Source: Ignavibacteria bacterium | GTDB lineage: Bacteria > Bacteroidota > Ignavibacteria > SZUA-365 | DNA length: 64,000 bases | Assembly (NCBI GenBank): GCA_016720835.1 | Contig: JADKJW010000004.1 | Span: 124,001 to 188,000 of the forward strand | Direction: 5' to 3' | Shown: in pieces, positions 42,808 to 52,014 of the stretch | How positions within the stretch are numbered: the stretch's first letter is position 1 | How the letters are laid out: every line of letters starts with the position of its first letter | Translations under genes and position numbers: made by a program | The notes under the pieces: model-generated | The model's database searches: none | What the model was told of the DNA's origin: nothing | The model's input: the letters and a program-made list of their open reading frames with translations, nothing else

Positions 42808-43773
42808 ATGAAAAGAATTACTCTCTCCAGCATTTCCTTCCTCGGCTTCGGGCTGTTGCTCGTCGCCACTTCCGGATGCTACACGCAGCTCGCTGTTCGC
42901 GAGCATCGCATCGAACGCCACGATTATCCGGACTACACCGAAACGTACACGGACTCCAGCGGAACGGTGGTAAACAACAACTATTATGACGACGGGTATG
43001 ATTACCCTCGTTCCAGCACGTATTTCCACTACTACTATCCCACCCGCAGGGGCTTCATGTGGTCGGCCTATTATGACCCCTACTGGGATTGGTGCGGAAC
43101 CGGATGGTTCAGCCACGGTCCGTATTACGATCCCTGGTACTGGGGCCCATCATTCGGGTACTATGGGGGTTACTATGGCGGATATTATGGCGGGTATGGC
43201 TACCCGTGGTATTCCCATTCATACGGGTATCGCGGTCACGGTGATCGCTGGGCCGGCACGTACAGCGGTTCATCGGGACGGTCGCGCACGTACGGAACGA
43301 CGAGGAGTTATGGCGTCACTCGTTCGCTTGTCGGATCCCGAGGCGAAGGGACGATGCGCGCAACGGCTCCAAGGACGCGGACGAGCGATGTCTACGACCG
43401 GATATCGACAAGGTCGCGCGACAGAGCTTCGAGCCCGGATATCAGAAACGACAACGCTACCCGTACCCGTGAGCGGACAACATACGACCGGTCGAGGGAC
43501 AACACCACGACGCGTGATCGTTCCGTCACGCCATCCACCGATTCCCGCTCAAGGGAAAGAACATCCACCGCGCCCCCGAGCGACTCTCGTTCACGCGAAC
43601 GCAGTTCTTCTCCGCCCCCGAGTGATTCCCGCTCCCGCGAGCGGAGTTACTCGCCACCGCCAAGTTCGTCACCTCGTGGGGGGGATTCCGGCGGCAGCCG
43701 ATCGTCGGGCGGAAACTCCGGCTCTTCGGGCGGGTCAAGCAACTCTGGTTCCGGCAGAAGCCGGACACGCTAA
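42808..43773 (+). CDS. Lipoprotein with Tyr/Gly-rich middle and Ser-Arg repeat tail
   Basis: The protein has 321 aa from the ATG at 42808 (an in-frame ATG at 42766 adds an unlikely leader). The signal LGFGLLLVATSGC is a good lipobox ending in Cys. After about residue 30 it is rich in Tyr, Asp, Trp and Gly, with a YYGGYYGGYYGGYGY run. From about residue 150 the protein is rich in Ser, Arg, Thr and Pro and contains three 14-residue units of the form DSRSRERxSxxPPS. The composition predicts disorder and positive charge on the cell surface or periplasm. I recognise no family; such tails resemble eukaryotic SR proteins only in composition. Confidence 0.75.
   Translation: MKRITLSSISFLGFGLLLVATSGCYTQLAVREHRIERHDYPDYTETYTDSSGTVVNNNYYDDGYDYPRSSTYFHYYYPTRRGFMWSAYYDPYWDWCGTGWFSHGPYYDPWYWGPSFGYYGGYYGGYYGGYGYPWYSHSYGYRGHGDRWAGTYSGSSGRSRTYGTTRSYGVTRSLVGSRGEGTMRATAPRTRTSDVYDRISTRSRDRASSPDIRNDNATRTRERTTYDRSRDNTTTRDRSVTPSTDSRSRERTSTAPPSDSRSRERSSSPPPSDSRSRERSYSPPPSSSPRGGDSGGSRSSGGNSGSSGGSSNSGSGRSRTR
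43540..43665 (+). repeat. Three tandem 42-nt coding repeats (DSRSRER units)
   Basis: Copies start at 43540, 43582 and 43624, each 42 bases, encoding DSRSRER followed by Ser/Pro-rich residues. Copies are similar at protein level but differ at third positions, so they are not a recent slippage product. Confidence 0.85.
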
Positions 43774-43878
43774 TCCGTCGTTGCGGTCGGGCCGACGATG
43801 AACGCCGAGCACGCTTTCTCCGCCGGGCCGAGATTTTTTATCAAGAACACCTGCACTGAACTCTCCCGGGATACTGTG

Positions 43879-45371
43879 ATGAAAAAAAGTATTTTTTCTT
43901 TTTCTTAGGCCTCTCTTTTGCGATACCGCCGCGACTTCATGCGCAGTTCATCGAAGATGCGATCCGGATCGCAGAGCCGGTCGACGCCGTCAATGCCCGA
44001 TCCGCGGGTATGGGAAACGCCTTCATTGGAGTTGCGGATGATTATTCCGCCCTGTACTGGAATCCGGCCGGCCTCGGCCAGCTTCGGCATTCGGAATTCT
44101 CGCTTGCGCTGACAAACCTGAATGTGAGCAACAACACTTCGTTCCTCGGGCAGGCCTCGACCTACGACAACAGTACGACGCATCTCAACAGCATTGGCAT
44201 GGCGCTCCCATTCCCGGTGACGCAGGGAAGCCTCGTGCTCGCGGCTGGGTATAACCGGCTCGTCAATTATACCGGGGCACTGAGTGCCCGGGCTTTCAAT
44301 CCCACCAGCTCGATTCAGCCGTCGCTCTTTGACGAGGAAGATACATACGACATGTCATGGCTGCTGGGCCTTCAGCAGGACGGCACGTTCGAGATTCCGG
44401 TCAACGGACGGGTCATGCAGGCGCAAGACGTCCTCGAGAGCGGCAATCTCGGCTCCTGGTCGTTCGGCGGGAGCGTGGAAGTCGCGCGAAATCTCCTTGT
44501 AGGTGTCTCACTCAACGTCATCACCGGAACCTACAGATATGAACGGACCTTCGCGGAGAACGACGAGCAAAACATATACGCCGACACCATCGGTGGCATT
44601 GAAGGCAGAAACCGCATCGACTTCCAAAGTCTGGAACTGAACCAGTCGATCACTCAGGACGTTTCGGGCTGGTCGTCAAAAATCGGCCTCCTCTACAACA
44701 TCAAGGATGTCGCCAGAATCGGGCTCACCGTTCAGACTCCGATGGCAGTCACCGTCGAAGAGGAATTCAGGATGAGCGGAGAGAGCCGCTTCTCGAACGC
44801 GGTAACGAAGGATGCGATTCCCAAGATTACCAACGCGTACGATGTCTCCACAAGTTGGGTGTTCGGACTCGGCGCTTCCATCAATCCGGTTCCTTTCGTA
44901 ACGCTGAGCGCTGACGCCGACGTCACGGATTTCTCCACCATCTCATTTGACGACGCTTCTGCAGAATCCGTCTCGCGTCAAAGCTTCGAATTCAAGAAAT
45001 ACCTCACGCAGACGGTCAGCTTCCGCCTTGGCGCGGAGGTTACCATCCCCTCGACGGGACTCACGTTGCGCGGCGGTTACGGCGTGTCCCCAACCCCGTT
45101 CCTGAAAGAGAGGGCGGACGACATGACGCAGGTCCTGTTGTACGGGATGGGGTACCGATCCCGAAACTACGATCTCACGACGATCTCCTTCGGTGCGGGA
45201 TACAAGATCGACGATGCGCTGACCATGAACGTCGCGTACATGCTCCGCTCATACAAGACGTTCACGCTGAACTACATCGATCCACGGGCGAGCATCCCGT
45301 TTGAAGCCTTCAAAACCACCGAGGATGTCTCCCGGACCTCGATGCTGCTCTCTATCGCGTACAGTTTCTAA
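43879..45371 (+). CDS. FadL/PorV-type outer-membrane protein, interrupted by a one-base frameshift near the start
   Basis: The uninterrupted body (from about 43900, first ATG at 44010) encodes a FadL/PorV/OMPP1-type barrel: the N-terminal motif ARSAGMGNAFIGVADDYSAL then YWNPAGLG is typical, and the last residues LSIAYSF end in Phe. The in-frame stretch upstream of 44010 encodes the end of a signal peptide (FLGLSFAIPPRLHAQ), but it has no in-frame start codon before a stop at 43857. An ATG at 43879 followed by A7 lies in another frame; one extra A there would give a perfect leader MKKKYFFFFLGLSFAIPP. So the gene is either frameshifted or carries a sequencing error. PorV-like proteins help T9SS cargo release; the exact member is unsure. 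Confidence 0.8.
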
Positions 45372-45393
45372 CGTCACGATTCGGTTTTCTCAT

Positions 45394-45427
45394 GCCCCGG
45401 TGCCTGATGGTATCGGGGCTTTCTTTT
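45394..45427 (+). terminator. Rho-independent terminator after the PorV-like gene
   Basis: GCCCCGGTGCC pairs with GGTATCGGGGC (11 pairs including two G-U) with loop TGAT, then TTTCTTTT. It separates the PorV-like gene from the PpiD-like gene. The rest of the 227-base gap holds the promoter described separately. Confidence 0.85.
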
Positions 45428-45523
45428 GGAGATAACGGCGTGCGACCACTTCAAGAAGGCCGAAGCTGGGCCGTGCGGGAATCACGATTTCACGAATTTC
45501 GCGCATGTTTCCATCAGCTGGTG

Positions 45524-45554
45524 TTGGATTCGTACATCTCTCCTGCTATATTTA
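45524..45554 (+). promoter_or_regulatory. Putative Bacteroidota-type promoter of the PpiD-like gene
   Basis: TTGG (45524-45527) and TATATTTA (45547-45554) are separated by 19 bases, close to the Bacteroidota TTTG-N19-TAnnTTTG consensus. The start codon is 45 bases downstream. No other match was found in this gap. Confidence 0.45.
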
Positions 45555-45598
45555 ACGGCTAATTTGTTTGATGTAAGAAAAGCTGGAGAATACTGATC

Positions 45599-47698
45599 AT
45601 GGGCATGATGACGAAAATGCGTGACAACGCTCACATGTTCATCATTGCGTTCGCGGTGGTGTTTATCGCGTTTTGGGTGTTCAGCGATCTCGACGTGCGC
45701 TCTGCCTTCCAGAGTTCCCAGTCCGAGATCGGCAGCATCGACGGAAAGTCGATCAACTATCAGGAATTCCAAGCGCTCATTGACAGGATGGTCGAGGAAC
45801 GCCGCAAGCAGAACAATGGACAGGAAGTTGACGAGAACACGATTTCTTCGATTCGTGAGCAGGTGTGGAACGATTACATCACGCAGGCTGTCCTCGCTCG
45901 CGCCGCGACGGAATTCAATATCGTCGTCACCGACCAGGAAATCACGGACTGGGTTTCGGGCGATGCTCCTCCCGAACTGCTCGCGCGATATTTCCGCGAC
46001 AGTACCGGACGTTTCAACCGTGATACGTATGAGCAGTTTATCCGAAATCCCGGCGCGGAAAACATTCCCGCGCTCATTGAGATCGAGAAGCAGTTGAAAG
46101 ACGATCTGCTCAGGCAGAAGATCACGAACGTTCTGGCTGCAGGAGTCCAGATCAACGACCAGGATCTCCGGACAAAATTCGCGGACCAGAGCCTGCAGCT
46201 TGCAGCGAATTACATCCTCCTGGAGCCTCACGTATTCGCCGCGAAAGATACCGCCGCCCCCTCGGATGACGAATACCAAGCGTACTACGAGAAGAACAAG
46301 AAGCAGTTCAAGACGAAAGAAATGCGGAAGCTCCGATATGTGCTCTTCCAGGAAGTCCCCTCCGCGGAGGACAGCGCTTCCGTGAGCACCGAACTGACCG
46401 CCATTATTGACGAAGTGAACAAGGGCAAGGATTTCCTCGAGCTGATCAAGAAGAATTCCGAGCAGCCGTATCAAGACCAGTTTGTTTCGCGCGGCGCCAT
46501 GAATCCCGCTGTCGCAGATAAGGTTTTCGACGCACCCGTTGGAAGCATCGTCGGTCCTCTCCCCAACGAAACCGGTTTCTCTCTCTTCAAGGTGCTCGAA
46601 GAACGCACGGGAACAGAGGCGCTCACACAGGCTTCTCACATCCTTCTGCGCACGGATGGGGGACAAAACGAGGCCGAGCAAAAACAGAAGGCAGAGAATC
46701 TCCTGAAGGAAGCCAAAGCCGGCGTCAGTTTTTCCGACCTCGCAGCCAAGAACTCCGAAGAACCCGGCGCCGGCGAGCGCGGCGGTTCCCTCGGATGGTT
46801 CGGCAAGGGAAGGATGGTCAAGGAATTTGAAGACGCATGCCTCACCGCAAAGGTTGGATCCGTTGTCGGACCCATCAAAACAATGTACGGTTGGCATGTG
46901 ATTAAGATCACCGGTCGTTCGATGCGCGAAGTGAAGTTGGGAGAAATCCGCATGTCGGTGAAACCCAGCTCGCGCACCACCAATGAGATTCGCGAGAAGG
47001 CAAATGCGTTTGTGTACTTTTCCGGCGAAACGAGTTTTGACGAGTACGCAGCGCAGAAGAAAATCCGCATTGAAGAAACGCCGGAGTTTGCCCAGCAGAG
47101 CGGATCCTACATCCCGAACATCGGCGTGAATCAGGCGATGATGAAGTGGGCGTTTGAGAACGAGGTCGGCGCGAAGAGCGAAGTCTACCGCGCAACGAAT
47201 GGGTATGTCGTCGCCATGGTTTCGGGAACACGACCGGAAGGGTACAAGCCCGTCGAGGACGTCAAAGAACAGATCCGCGGCCAGGTGGTGCTTGAGAGAC
47301 AGATGAAGAAGACGCTCGAGTACGCACGATCGATTGCGCAGCCCGGGAAAGCCCTCGCGGACATTGCCGCTTCCAATCCCGCGCTGTCCGTCCAGTTCAC
47401 CAACATGTTCACACCCGCCTCCGGTCCTGCGGCCGTCGGACGCGATGATGCGATGATCGGAACGCTCCTCCGCCTCGAGCAGGGAAAAATATCCAAGCCG
47501 TTCCGCGGCATGCGCGGCATCTTCATCGTGGAACTCGTCAACAAAAGTCCGTTCGATGAGAACGCCTACAAAGTGAAGCGCGAATCGCTGCGCCAGGAAA
47601 CCGTGCAGCAGGTTCAGAACGAGTTCATTCAGAGCTGGCTCGATGAACAGAAGGAAAAGATCAAGATCGTCGACAATCGCGACAGGTTCTATCGCTGA
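45599..47698 (+). CDS. PpiD/SurA-type peptidyl-prolyl isomerase
   Basis: The protein has 699 aa. One N-terminal membrane anchor (FIIAFAVVFIAFWVFSDLDV) places the rest in the periplasm. A SurA_N-like chaperone region (SIDGKSINYQEFQALI) precedes parvulin domains: a weak one at about 220-335 and a clear one near 340-440 with ASHILLRTDGG, NSEEPGAGERGGSLGWFGKG and VGPIKTMYGWHVIKI. It resembles PpiD, an inner-membrane-anchored foldase for outer-membrane proteins. A terminator precedes it and a small barrel gene follows in 23 bases. Confidence 0.92.
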   Translation: MGMMTKMRDNAHMFIIAFAVVFIAFWVFSDLDVRSAFQSSQSEIGSIDGKSINYQEFQALIDRMVEERRKQNNGQEVDENTISSIREQVWNDYITQAVLARAATEFNIVVTDQEITDWVSGDAPPELLARYFRDSTGRFNRDTYEQFIRNPGAENIPALIEIEKQLKDDLLRQKITNVLAAGVQINDQDLRTKFADQSLQLAANYILLEPHVFAAKDTAAPSDDEYQAYYEKNKKQFKTKEMRKLRYVLFQEVPSAEDSASVSTELTAIIDEVNKGKDFLELIKKNSEQPYQDQFVSRGAMNPAVADKVFDAPVGSIVGPLPNETGFSLFKVLEERTGTEALTQASHILLRTDGGQNEAEQKQKAENLLKEAKAGVSFSDLAAKNSEEPGAGERGGSLGWFGKGRMVKEFEDACLTAKVGSVVGPIKTMYGWHVIKITGRSMREVKLGEIRMSVKPSSRTTNEIREKANAFVYFSGETSFDEYAAQKKIRIEETPEFAQQSGSYIPNIGVNQAMMKWAFENEVGAKSEVYRATNGYVVAMVSGTRPEGYKPVEDVKEQIRGQVVLERQMKKTLEYARSIAQPGKALADIAASNPALSVQFTNMFTPASGPAAVGRDDAMIGTLLRLEQGKISKPFRGMRGIFIVELVNKSPFDENAYKVKRESLRQETVQQVQNEFIQSWLDEQKEKIKIVDNRDRFYR

Positions 47699-47721
47699 AC
47701 CGCGCCCGAGGTAACCCGGTC

Positions 47722-48453
47722 ATGAACGGGTTCACCGCACAGGTCGAGAAACTCCGGAGTTGCATACGCGGAAGCGTGTGTCTCTGGAGTTTCTTGCTTA
47801 TTCTCCCGATGGTCCGTGTCTCTTCGCAAGAGCGGCCGCATGCGATCGCCGTGTACGCGAACATCATCTCTGGATCACAGCTCTTCACGGCACCACTCTC
47901 GCGGGATCTCGTCGAAAAGAACTCCGCCGAACCGTTCGGGACAATGCTCAATGCGCGCGTCGCGTATTCCTATTCCATCACGCCCACGATGCGACTTCAG
48001 GTGAGCGGTGAACTCCTGAGCGATGAGAAGGTGCGGCGCGACAACAACGGGACAGACATCACCGACGGCTACCGCGTGTATGCTTCCGAGCTGTCCGCGT
48101 TGTTTGCGCTTCCTTTCACCGGAAAAACATTCGCGCTCTTCATCGGCGGAGGCGGAGGAGTCTACTGGGGAACAAGGACGTTCGCGATCGCCGGGATCCA
48201 GGCGGACCCGCTCGACTCGTCTCCATCGTTCAACATTTTGACGGTCATTGGTGCGGAGTATTTTTTCCTCGACCTCCTGTCCCTCACGGCGGAGTGGCGA
48301 TTCCGCGATCCGGTGGTGACCGCAAAAAACGCTTTTACACGCGCACACGTGGAATCCAACGGCATTACGTACCCGCTGGAACAACGCCCATTTCCTTCAA
48401 AGATCAACATCAACGGCAACACCTACAGTCTCGGCGTCTCCGTCCACTTTTAA
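47722..48453 (+). CDS. Small predicted outer-membrane beta-barrel protein
   Basis: The protein has 243 aa. A signal peptide (GSVCLWSFLLILPMVRVSSQ) is followed by strands such as NARVAYSYSITPTMRLQVSG, FALFIGGGGGVYWGT and SLTAEWRFRD, ending in SLGVSVHF with terminal Phe, the usual mark for Bam-dependent insertion. No family was recognised. It follows the PpiD-like gene by 23 bases and converges on argS. Confidence 0.78.
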   Translation: MNGFTAQVEKLRSCIRGSVCLWSFLLILPMVRVSSQERPHAIAVYANIISGSQLFTAPLSRDLVEKNSAEPFGTMLNARVAYSYSITPTMRLQVSGELLSDEKVRRDNNGTDITDGYRVYASELSALFALPFTGKTFALFIGGGGGVYWGTRTFAIAGIQADPLDSSPSFNILTVIGAEYFFLDLLSLTAEWRFRDPVVTAKNAFTRAHVESNGITYPLEQRPFPSKININGNTYSLGVSVHF

Positions 48454-48454
48454 G

Positions 48455-50092
48455 TCACATTTTTTCGGGAGCGGCGATTCCCAGCAACGTGCATCCGTTT
48501 GCGAGAACCTGCTTGGTTGCGCGAGAGAGTGCCAGTCTCGCACGTGACAGTGCGGCGTCTTCCGTGACAACCCTGCACTCGTGGTAGAATCGGTGGAACT
48601 CCGCGGCGAGCGTGTTCAGATAGGTGCAGAGATGCTGCATCTCGTATGTCGACGCGCAGAGAGCAACGATTTCGGGGAACCCGAGCAGCGCTTTAATGAG
48701 GGCATGCTCCGCCGGGTGACACAGCAGTGACAGTTCCGCGCCAGTTCCCGTTTCCAATCCCTGGCTCTCCGCAAAGCGAAGGATGCTCGCAATGCGCGCG
48801 TGCGCGTACTGAAGATAGTAGACCGGATTGTTCTCGCTCTGTTCCTGTGCGAGTTTCACATCGAATTCGAGGTGCGCGTTCGCTCCCCGCATGACGAAGA
48901 AATACCGTACGGCATCCTGCCCGACATCCGCGATGAGATCGTCGAGATAGTACACATTCCCCGATCGTTTGCTCATGCGAACCGCTTCGCCGTCGTTGAC
49001 AAAGCTGACCATCTGGTGAATGATCACGTCGACATGGTCGACGGGCAACCCGAGCGCCTTCACGCCGCTCAGGACATCCGGAATCGTGGCGATATGATCC
49101 GCGCCGAAGATGTCTATCACGCGATCATAGCCGCGCAGGAGTTTCTCCCGGTGATAGGCAATGTCGGGAAGTCGGTATGTCGGTTCCCCGGTGCTTTTCA
49201 CGATCACGCGGTCCTTGTCCGCGCCGAACGCGGTGGTGCGGAGCCATGTGGCGCCGTCCTGTTCGTACGCGAGATCCTGTTCTTTCAGCAAGCGGAGCAC
49301 GTCGGTGATTTTTCCGTCGCGATACAGGGAATCCTCATTGAAGAAGACGTCGTGTCGCACACCGAGAACCGCCAGTGTTCGGGTGATTGACGCAAAGCAC
49401 CACCGTTCTCCACGCGAACGGAAAAAATCGAGATCCGCATCCTTTTTTCCGTCACCAAACTCCACAAACACTTCCCGGCCTATTTCAGAGACGTACTCGC
49501 CGGCGTAATGCAGATCTTCCGGATCTGGCGTCATCCCACATTGTTCCAGGTACCGCGCCCTGACCGTGATGGCCAGATTCTGCATTTGGTTTCCGGCGTT
49601 GTTGAAGTAGTACTCGCGTGTGACATCCCACCCACTCCACTCCAACACGACACAGAGTGAGGCGCCGAGGCATACCTGTCTCCCGTGTCCCGCGTGCAAC
49701 GGACCCGTGGGGTTGGCGCTTACCCACTCGACGTTGATTTTTTTTCCCCGGTGCGTCTCCGACCGGCCGTACGCGGACCCCTTCCTGATGATCTCCTCGA
49801 GCATGTCGTAGATGTAGCTTTCCGCGTAACGAAAATTGATGAACCCGGGGCCTGCGACGTCAACGGCGGCAATTTTCCCCGCGTCGAGGAGTGGACGAAG
49901 GGCATCGCAGATGATGCCCGCAAGTTCGCGCGGATTTTTCCGGGCCGGCTTCGCAAGAATCATGGCAATGTTGGTGGCGACATCTCCATGTTCCGCTACC
50001 TTCGGCTTCTCGAACTGGATGCCGGTATCGGGCACGCCAAGTCCGGCACGACCGAGCGCCTCCGTGAGCAGCATGCTGAGGTAGAGTTTCAT
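48455..50092 (-). CDS. argS: Arginine--tRNA ligase
   Basis: The protein has 545 aa and is a class I synthetase. The N-terminal additional domain is followed by the HIGH-type motif HAGHGR at 133-138 after VEWVSANPTGP, and by the KMSKS-equivalent region VRMSKRSGNVYYLDDLI. The C-terminal DALR domain includes YYLQYAHARIASILR. It charges tRNA-Arg. The 5' end overlaps the rsfS stop by four bases. Confidence 0.98.
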   Translation of the reverse strand: MKLYLSMLLTEALGRAGLGVPDTGIQFEKPKVAEHGDVATNIAMILAKPARKNPRELAGIICDALRPLLDAGKIAAVDVAGPGFINFRYAESYIYDMLEEIIRKGSAYGRSETHRGKKINVEWVSANPTGPLHAGHGRQVCLGASLCVVLEWSGWDVTREYYFNNAGNQMQNLAITVRARYLEQCGMTPDPEDLHYAGEYVSEIGREVFVEFGDGKKDADLDFFRSRGERWCFASITRTLAVLGVRHDVFFNEDSLYRDGKITDVLRLLKEQDLAYEQDGATWLRTTAFGADKDRVIVKSTGEPTYRLPDIAYHREKLLRGYDRVIDIFGADHIATIPDVLSGVKALGLPVDHVDVIIHQMVSFVNDGEAVRMSKRSGNVYYLDDLIADVGQDAVRYFFVMRGANAHLEFDVKLAQEQSENNPVYYLQYAHARIASILRFAESQGLETGTGAELSLLCHPAEHALIKALLGFPEIVALCASTYEMQHLCTYLNTLAAEFHRFYHECRVVTEDAALSRARLALSRATKQVLANGCTLLGIAAPEKM

Positions 50093-50475
50093 GACGCGGA
50101 TTCTCTGGATGACAGCTGCTTCGCTTCGAGAGGATCAACGACGTGTTCGATTTTCGCATCGCCCCAGAGCCTTTCGAGATCGTAGTACGCACGCACCTTC
50201 TGCTGGAACACGTGCACAACGACATCGACGAAGTCAAGAAGGACCCACTGCAGATTGTTGTATCCTTCACTCCTCCAAACCCGTGCGCCTTCCGGCCGCA
50301 TGCCGTCGTCTATGGCGTCGGCGATTGCCTTGACATGCGTGTCGGAGTCGCCCGTACAGACGACAAAGTAGTCCGTCACATCGGAAAGCGTGTGAAGATC
50401 GAGGATGGAAATATCTTTCGCCTTTTTTTCGATGGCGAGATCGGCTATTGCCCGGGCGAGTTCTTTCGACGTCAA
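50089..50475 (-). CDS. rsfS: Ribosome silencing factor RsfS
   Basis: The protein has 128 aa (Iojap/DUF143 family). Characteristic segments are KKAKDISILDLHTLSDVTDY, FVVCTGDSDTHVKAIADAI, and WVLLDFVDVVVHVF then YYDLERLWGDA. It binds uL14 on the 50S subunit and blocks subunit joining during starvation. It is coupled to argS by a 4-base overlap and follows the LytR_C gene by 18 bases. Confidence 0.97.
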   Translation of the reverse strand: MTSKELARAIADLAIEKKAKDISILDLHTLSDVTDYFVVCTGDSDTHVKAIADAIDDGMRPEGARVWRSEGYNNLQWVLLDFVDVVVHVFQQKVRAYYDLERLWGDAKIEHVVDPLEAKQLSSRESAS

Positions 50476-50493
50476 AAGGGTTCCTGTGGCTTG

Positions 50494-50970
50494 TTACTGG
50501 TATGGTTTGAGGGATTGGTAATCCCTTCCAATGACGACGGACACGTGAAGGTAGTAGTCCGGGTTCAGTTCGGTGACAATGTTTTTGTCCGATATGCCGA
50601 GAGCGTTGGCGACCTTCCTTGCGGTGTTTTTGTCACCAACGCGGTCGATGACAAGGGATTCCACAACGTCGTAGGTCTTGTAGTTCGCCATCTGTACAAC
50701 GTCGAACTTCCGCTTCCGGAGATACTCCGTGAAGCGCTGGGCGATGCCGGATATGCCGCATCCGTTCAGAACATCAAGTTGGATGATGTCCCCCTGCTCC
50801 GTAACGCCTTTCGCTTCCGTCTGATATTCGATTGGCTTGTGGACGATCGTGTTGTTGATAAACGAATACAGCAGAAACACCACAACAGCGCTCAACACCA
50901 CAATCACCAGGTTGAGAGCGAAGCTTTTTGGCTGGAGTTTCTTCTCTTTTCCTTCTCGATCCATATGCAT
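50494..50970 (-). CDS. LytR C-terminal (LytR_C) domain protein with one membrane anchor
   Basis: The protein is 158 aa from the ATG at 50970 (or 50964). The membrane segment (NLVIVVLSAVVVFLLYSFIN) is followed by a LytR_C domain: QLDVLNGCGISGIAQRFTEY, KFDVVQMANYKTYDVVESLV and ALGISDKNIVTELNPDYYLH. The LytR_CpsA_Psr catalytic domain is absent. The frame extends upstream to 51204 but that part crosses a terminator. It lies in one run with rsfS and argS, a combination I recall from related Bacteroidota genomes. The role is unknown; it is probably envelope related. Confidence 0.88.
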   Translation of the reverse strand: MHMDREGKEKKLQPKSFALNLVIVVLSAVVVFLLYSFINNTIVHKPIEYQTEAKGVTEQGDIIQLDVLNGCGISGIAQRFTEYLRKRKFDVVQMANYKTYDVVESLVIDRVGDKNTARKVANALGISDKNIVTELNPDYYLHVSVVIGRDYQSLKPYQ

Positions 50971-50986
50971 CGCATAAAGATACGAA

Positions 50987-51014
50987 AAAACCGGGTGGTC
51001 ATCACCCGGTTTTC
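50987..51014. terminator. Bidirectional terminator downstream of the small secreted gene
   Basis: ACCGGGTG / CACCCGGT form an 8-bp stem with a 5-base loop, with T6 on the minus strand and T4 on the plus strand. It ends the transcript of the 171 aa secreted protein gene before the LytR_C gene. Confidence 0.8.
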
Positions 51015-51040
51015 CAAGGACACGGAAACATCCCCGGGTG

Positions 51041-51556
51041 TCAGGGCCAGTCGGAGCCCCACCCGTCAAACACTCCCGGCGCCGAACTGTAACGATTCCC
51101 AAACGACAACATTCCCGTCCCAGACGGGTACTGTCTGAACTGGAGCCGCACACCAAAATCCTTTGATGGCCTGTAATCGATCTCAGCATTCTGGAGAAAA
51201 ACACCGCCGTAGGAGTTTCCCTGTCTGGCAGATGGTGACCCGAACGGTGTCATCATCAGGGATACGTCGGCTCTGACGGAAAGTGGTTCCGATATCTGAT
51301 AGCGAAGGCTGTTCGTGTACATCGATATCCCAAGTCCATCACCGCCGAAGCTGTAATACCCCATCGAAACGGAGTGAGACATTTGAAAATTTTGCGGATT
51401 CACCAGACCAAACAAAAATCCAGATGTCGACGTCTGTTGAATTGTCTCGGCGACCTCGGGCGGTCGCGGCTCCTGTCCACGGAACTGGGCAAGAACCGGA
51501 AAGGAGAGGAGTAGAAAGAGGATGGGACTGTGAAATCGTGCTTTCAAGAGGATCAC
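51041..51556 (-). CDS. Small secreted protein of unknown function
   Basis: The protein has 171 aa. The signal peptide is SPILFLLLSFPVLAQ. The remainder contains barrel-like strands (GYYSFGGDGLGISMYTNSLR, LSVRADVSLMMTPFG, AEIDYRPSKDFGVRLQF) and ends with an Asp/Trp/Gly-rich tail. It may be a small outer-membrane-associated protein; no family was recognised. It is the last gene before oriC on this side and reads away from it. Confidence 0.75.
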   Translation of the reverse strand: MILLKARFHSPILFLLLSFPVLAQFRGQEPRPPEVAETIQQTSTSGFLFGLVNPQNFQMSHSVSMGYYSFGGDGLGISMYTNSLRYQISEPLSVRADVSLMMTPFGSPSARQGNSYGGVFLQNAEIDYRPSKDFGVRLQFRQYPSGTGMLSFGNRYSSAPGVFDGWGSDWP

Positions 51557-52014
51557 CGTACGACTTGTTGTTCGTCAATATTCTAAGCAGACAGACGGAG
51601 AAATGCAAGTCATCCGGGAATCATCTGGCCGGAGAACTCGAACGTTTTTCTCCGTATTTATTTTTTCCTCTAACTCGTTTAGGTGGATGAACTTCGAAAA
51701 AGTCAAGCCCGTATTCTCACTTTTGCCGTATTGAAAATCTGTCTCTGACCATCTATACTGTGAGAGGCGAGTATGCGTAGATGTTTGTGGATAACTTGTT
51801 CGTATCTTTTTTTAAACCGCAGCACCATGGAACCACGCGTTTTTCATGTTTTTCTTGTCCAACACGTTGACTCTTTATATGTTTATGTTTTTTATACACA
51901 TGGTTCATCGTTGTGTTTTTCTGAATTCTAGCTTTTCTTAACCTGAAAGCTGAACAGCTTTGGTCTCGTTGAGTTTTATCTTCATCGGATAACCTGTGAA
52001 TAAGAGGAACGATC
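51557..52014. other. Upstream part of probable oriC and dnaA control region
   Basis: This 458-base non-coding region before dnaA is AT-rich around 51640-51960. DnaA boxes of the TTATnCACA type lie at 51786-51794 (minus, TTATCCACA), 51892-51900 (plus, TTATACACA) and 51995-52003 (minus, TTATTCACA). The last box directly touches the GAGGA ribosome-binding site of dnaA (52004-52008), suggesting autoregulation. No tRNA or small gene was seen here. Confidence 0.7.

Noticed and set aside
43540..43665. CRISPR-like array at the 42-base repeats
   Set aside because: The units are contiguous in-frame coding repeats without spacers.
42986..43801. Second plus-strand frame of 271 codons over the SR-tail lipoprotein gene
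   Set aside because: It shares the repetitive DNA; the frame with signal peptide and lipobox is preferred, and the other frame gives an Arg/Thr/His-rich product without a start signal.
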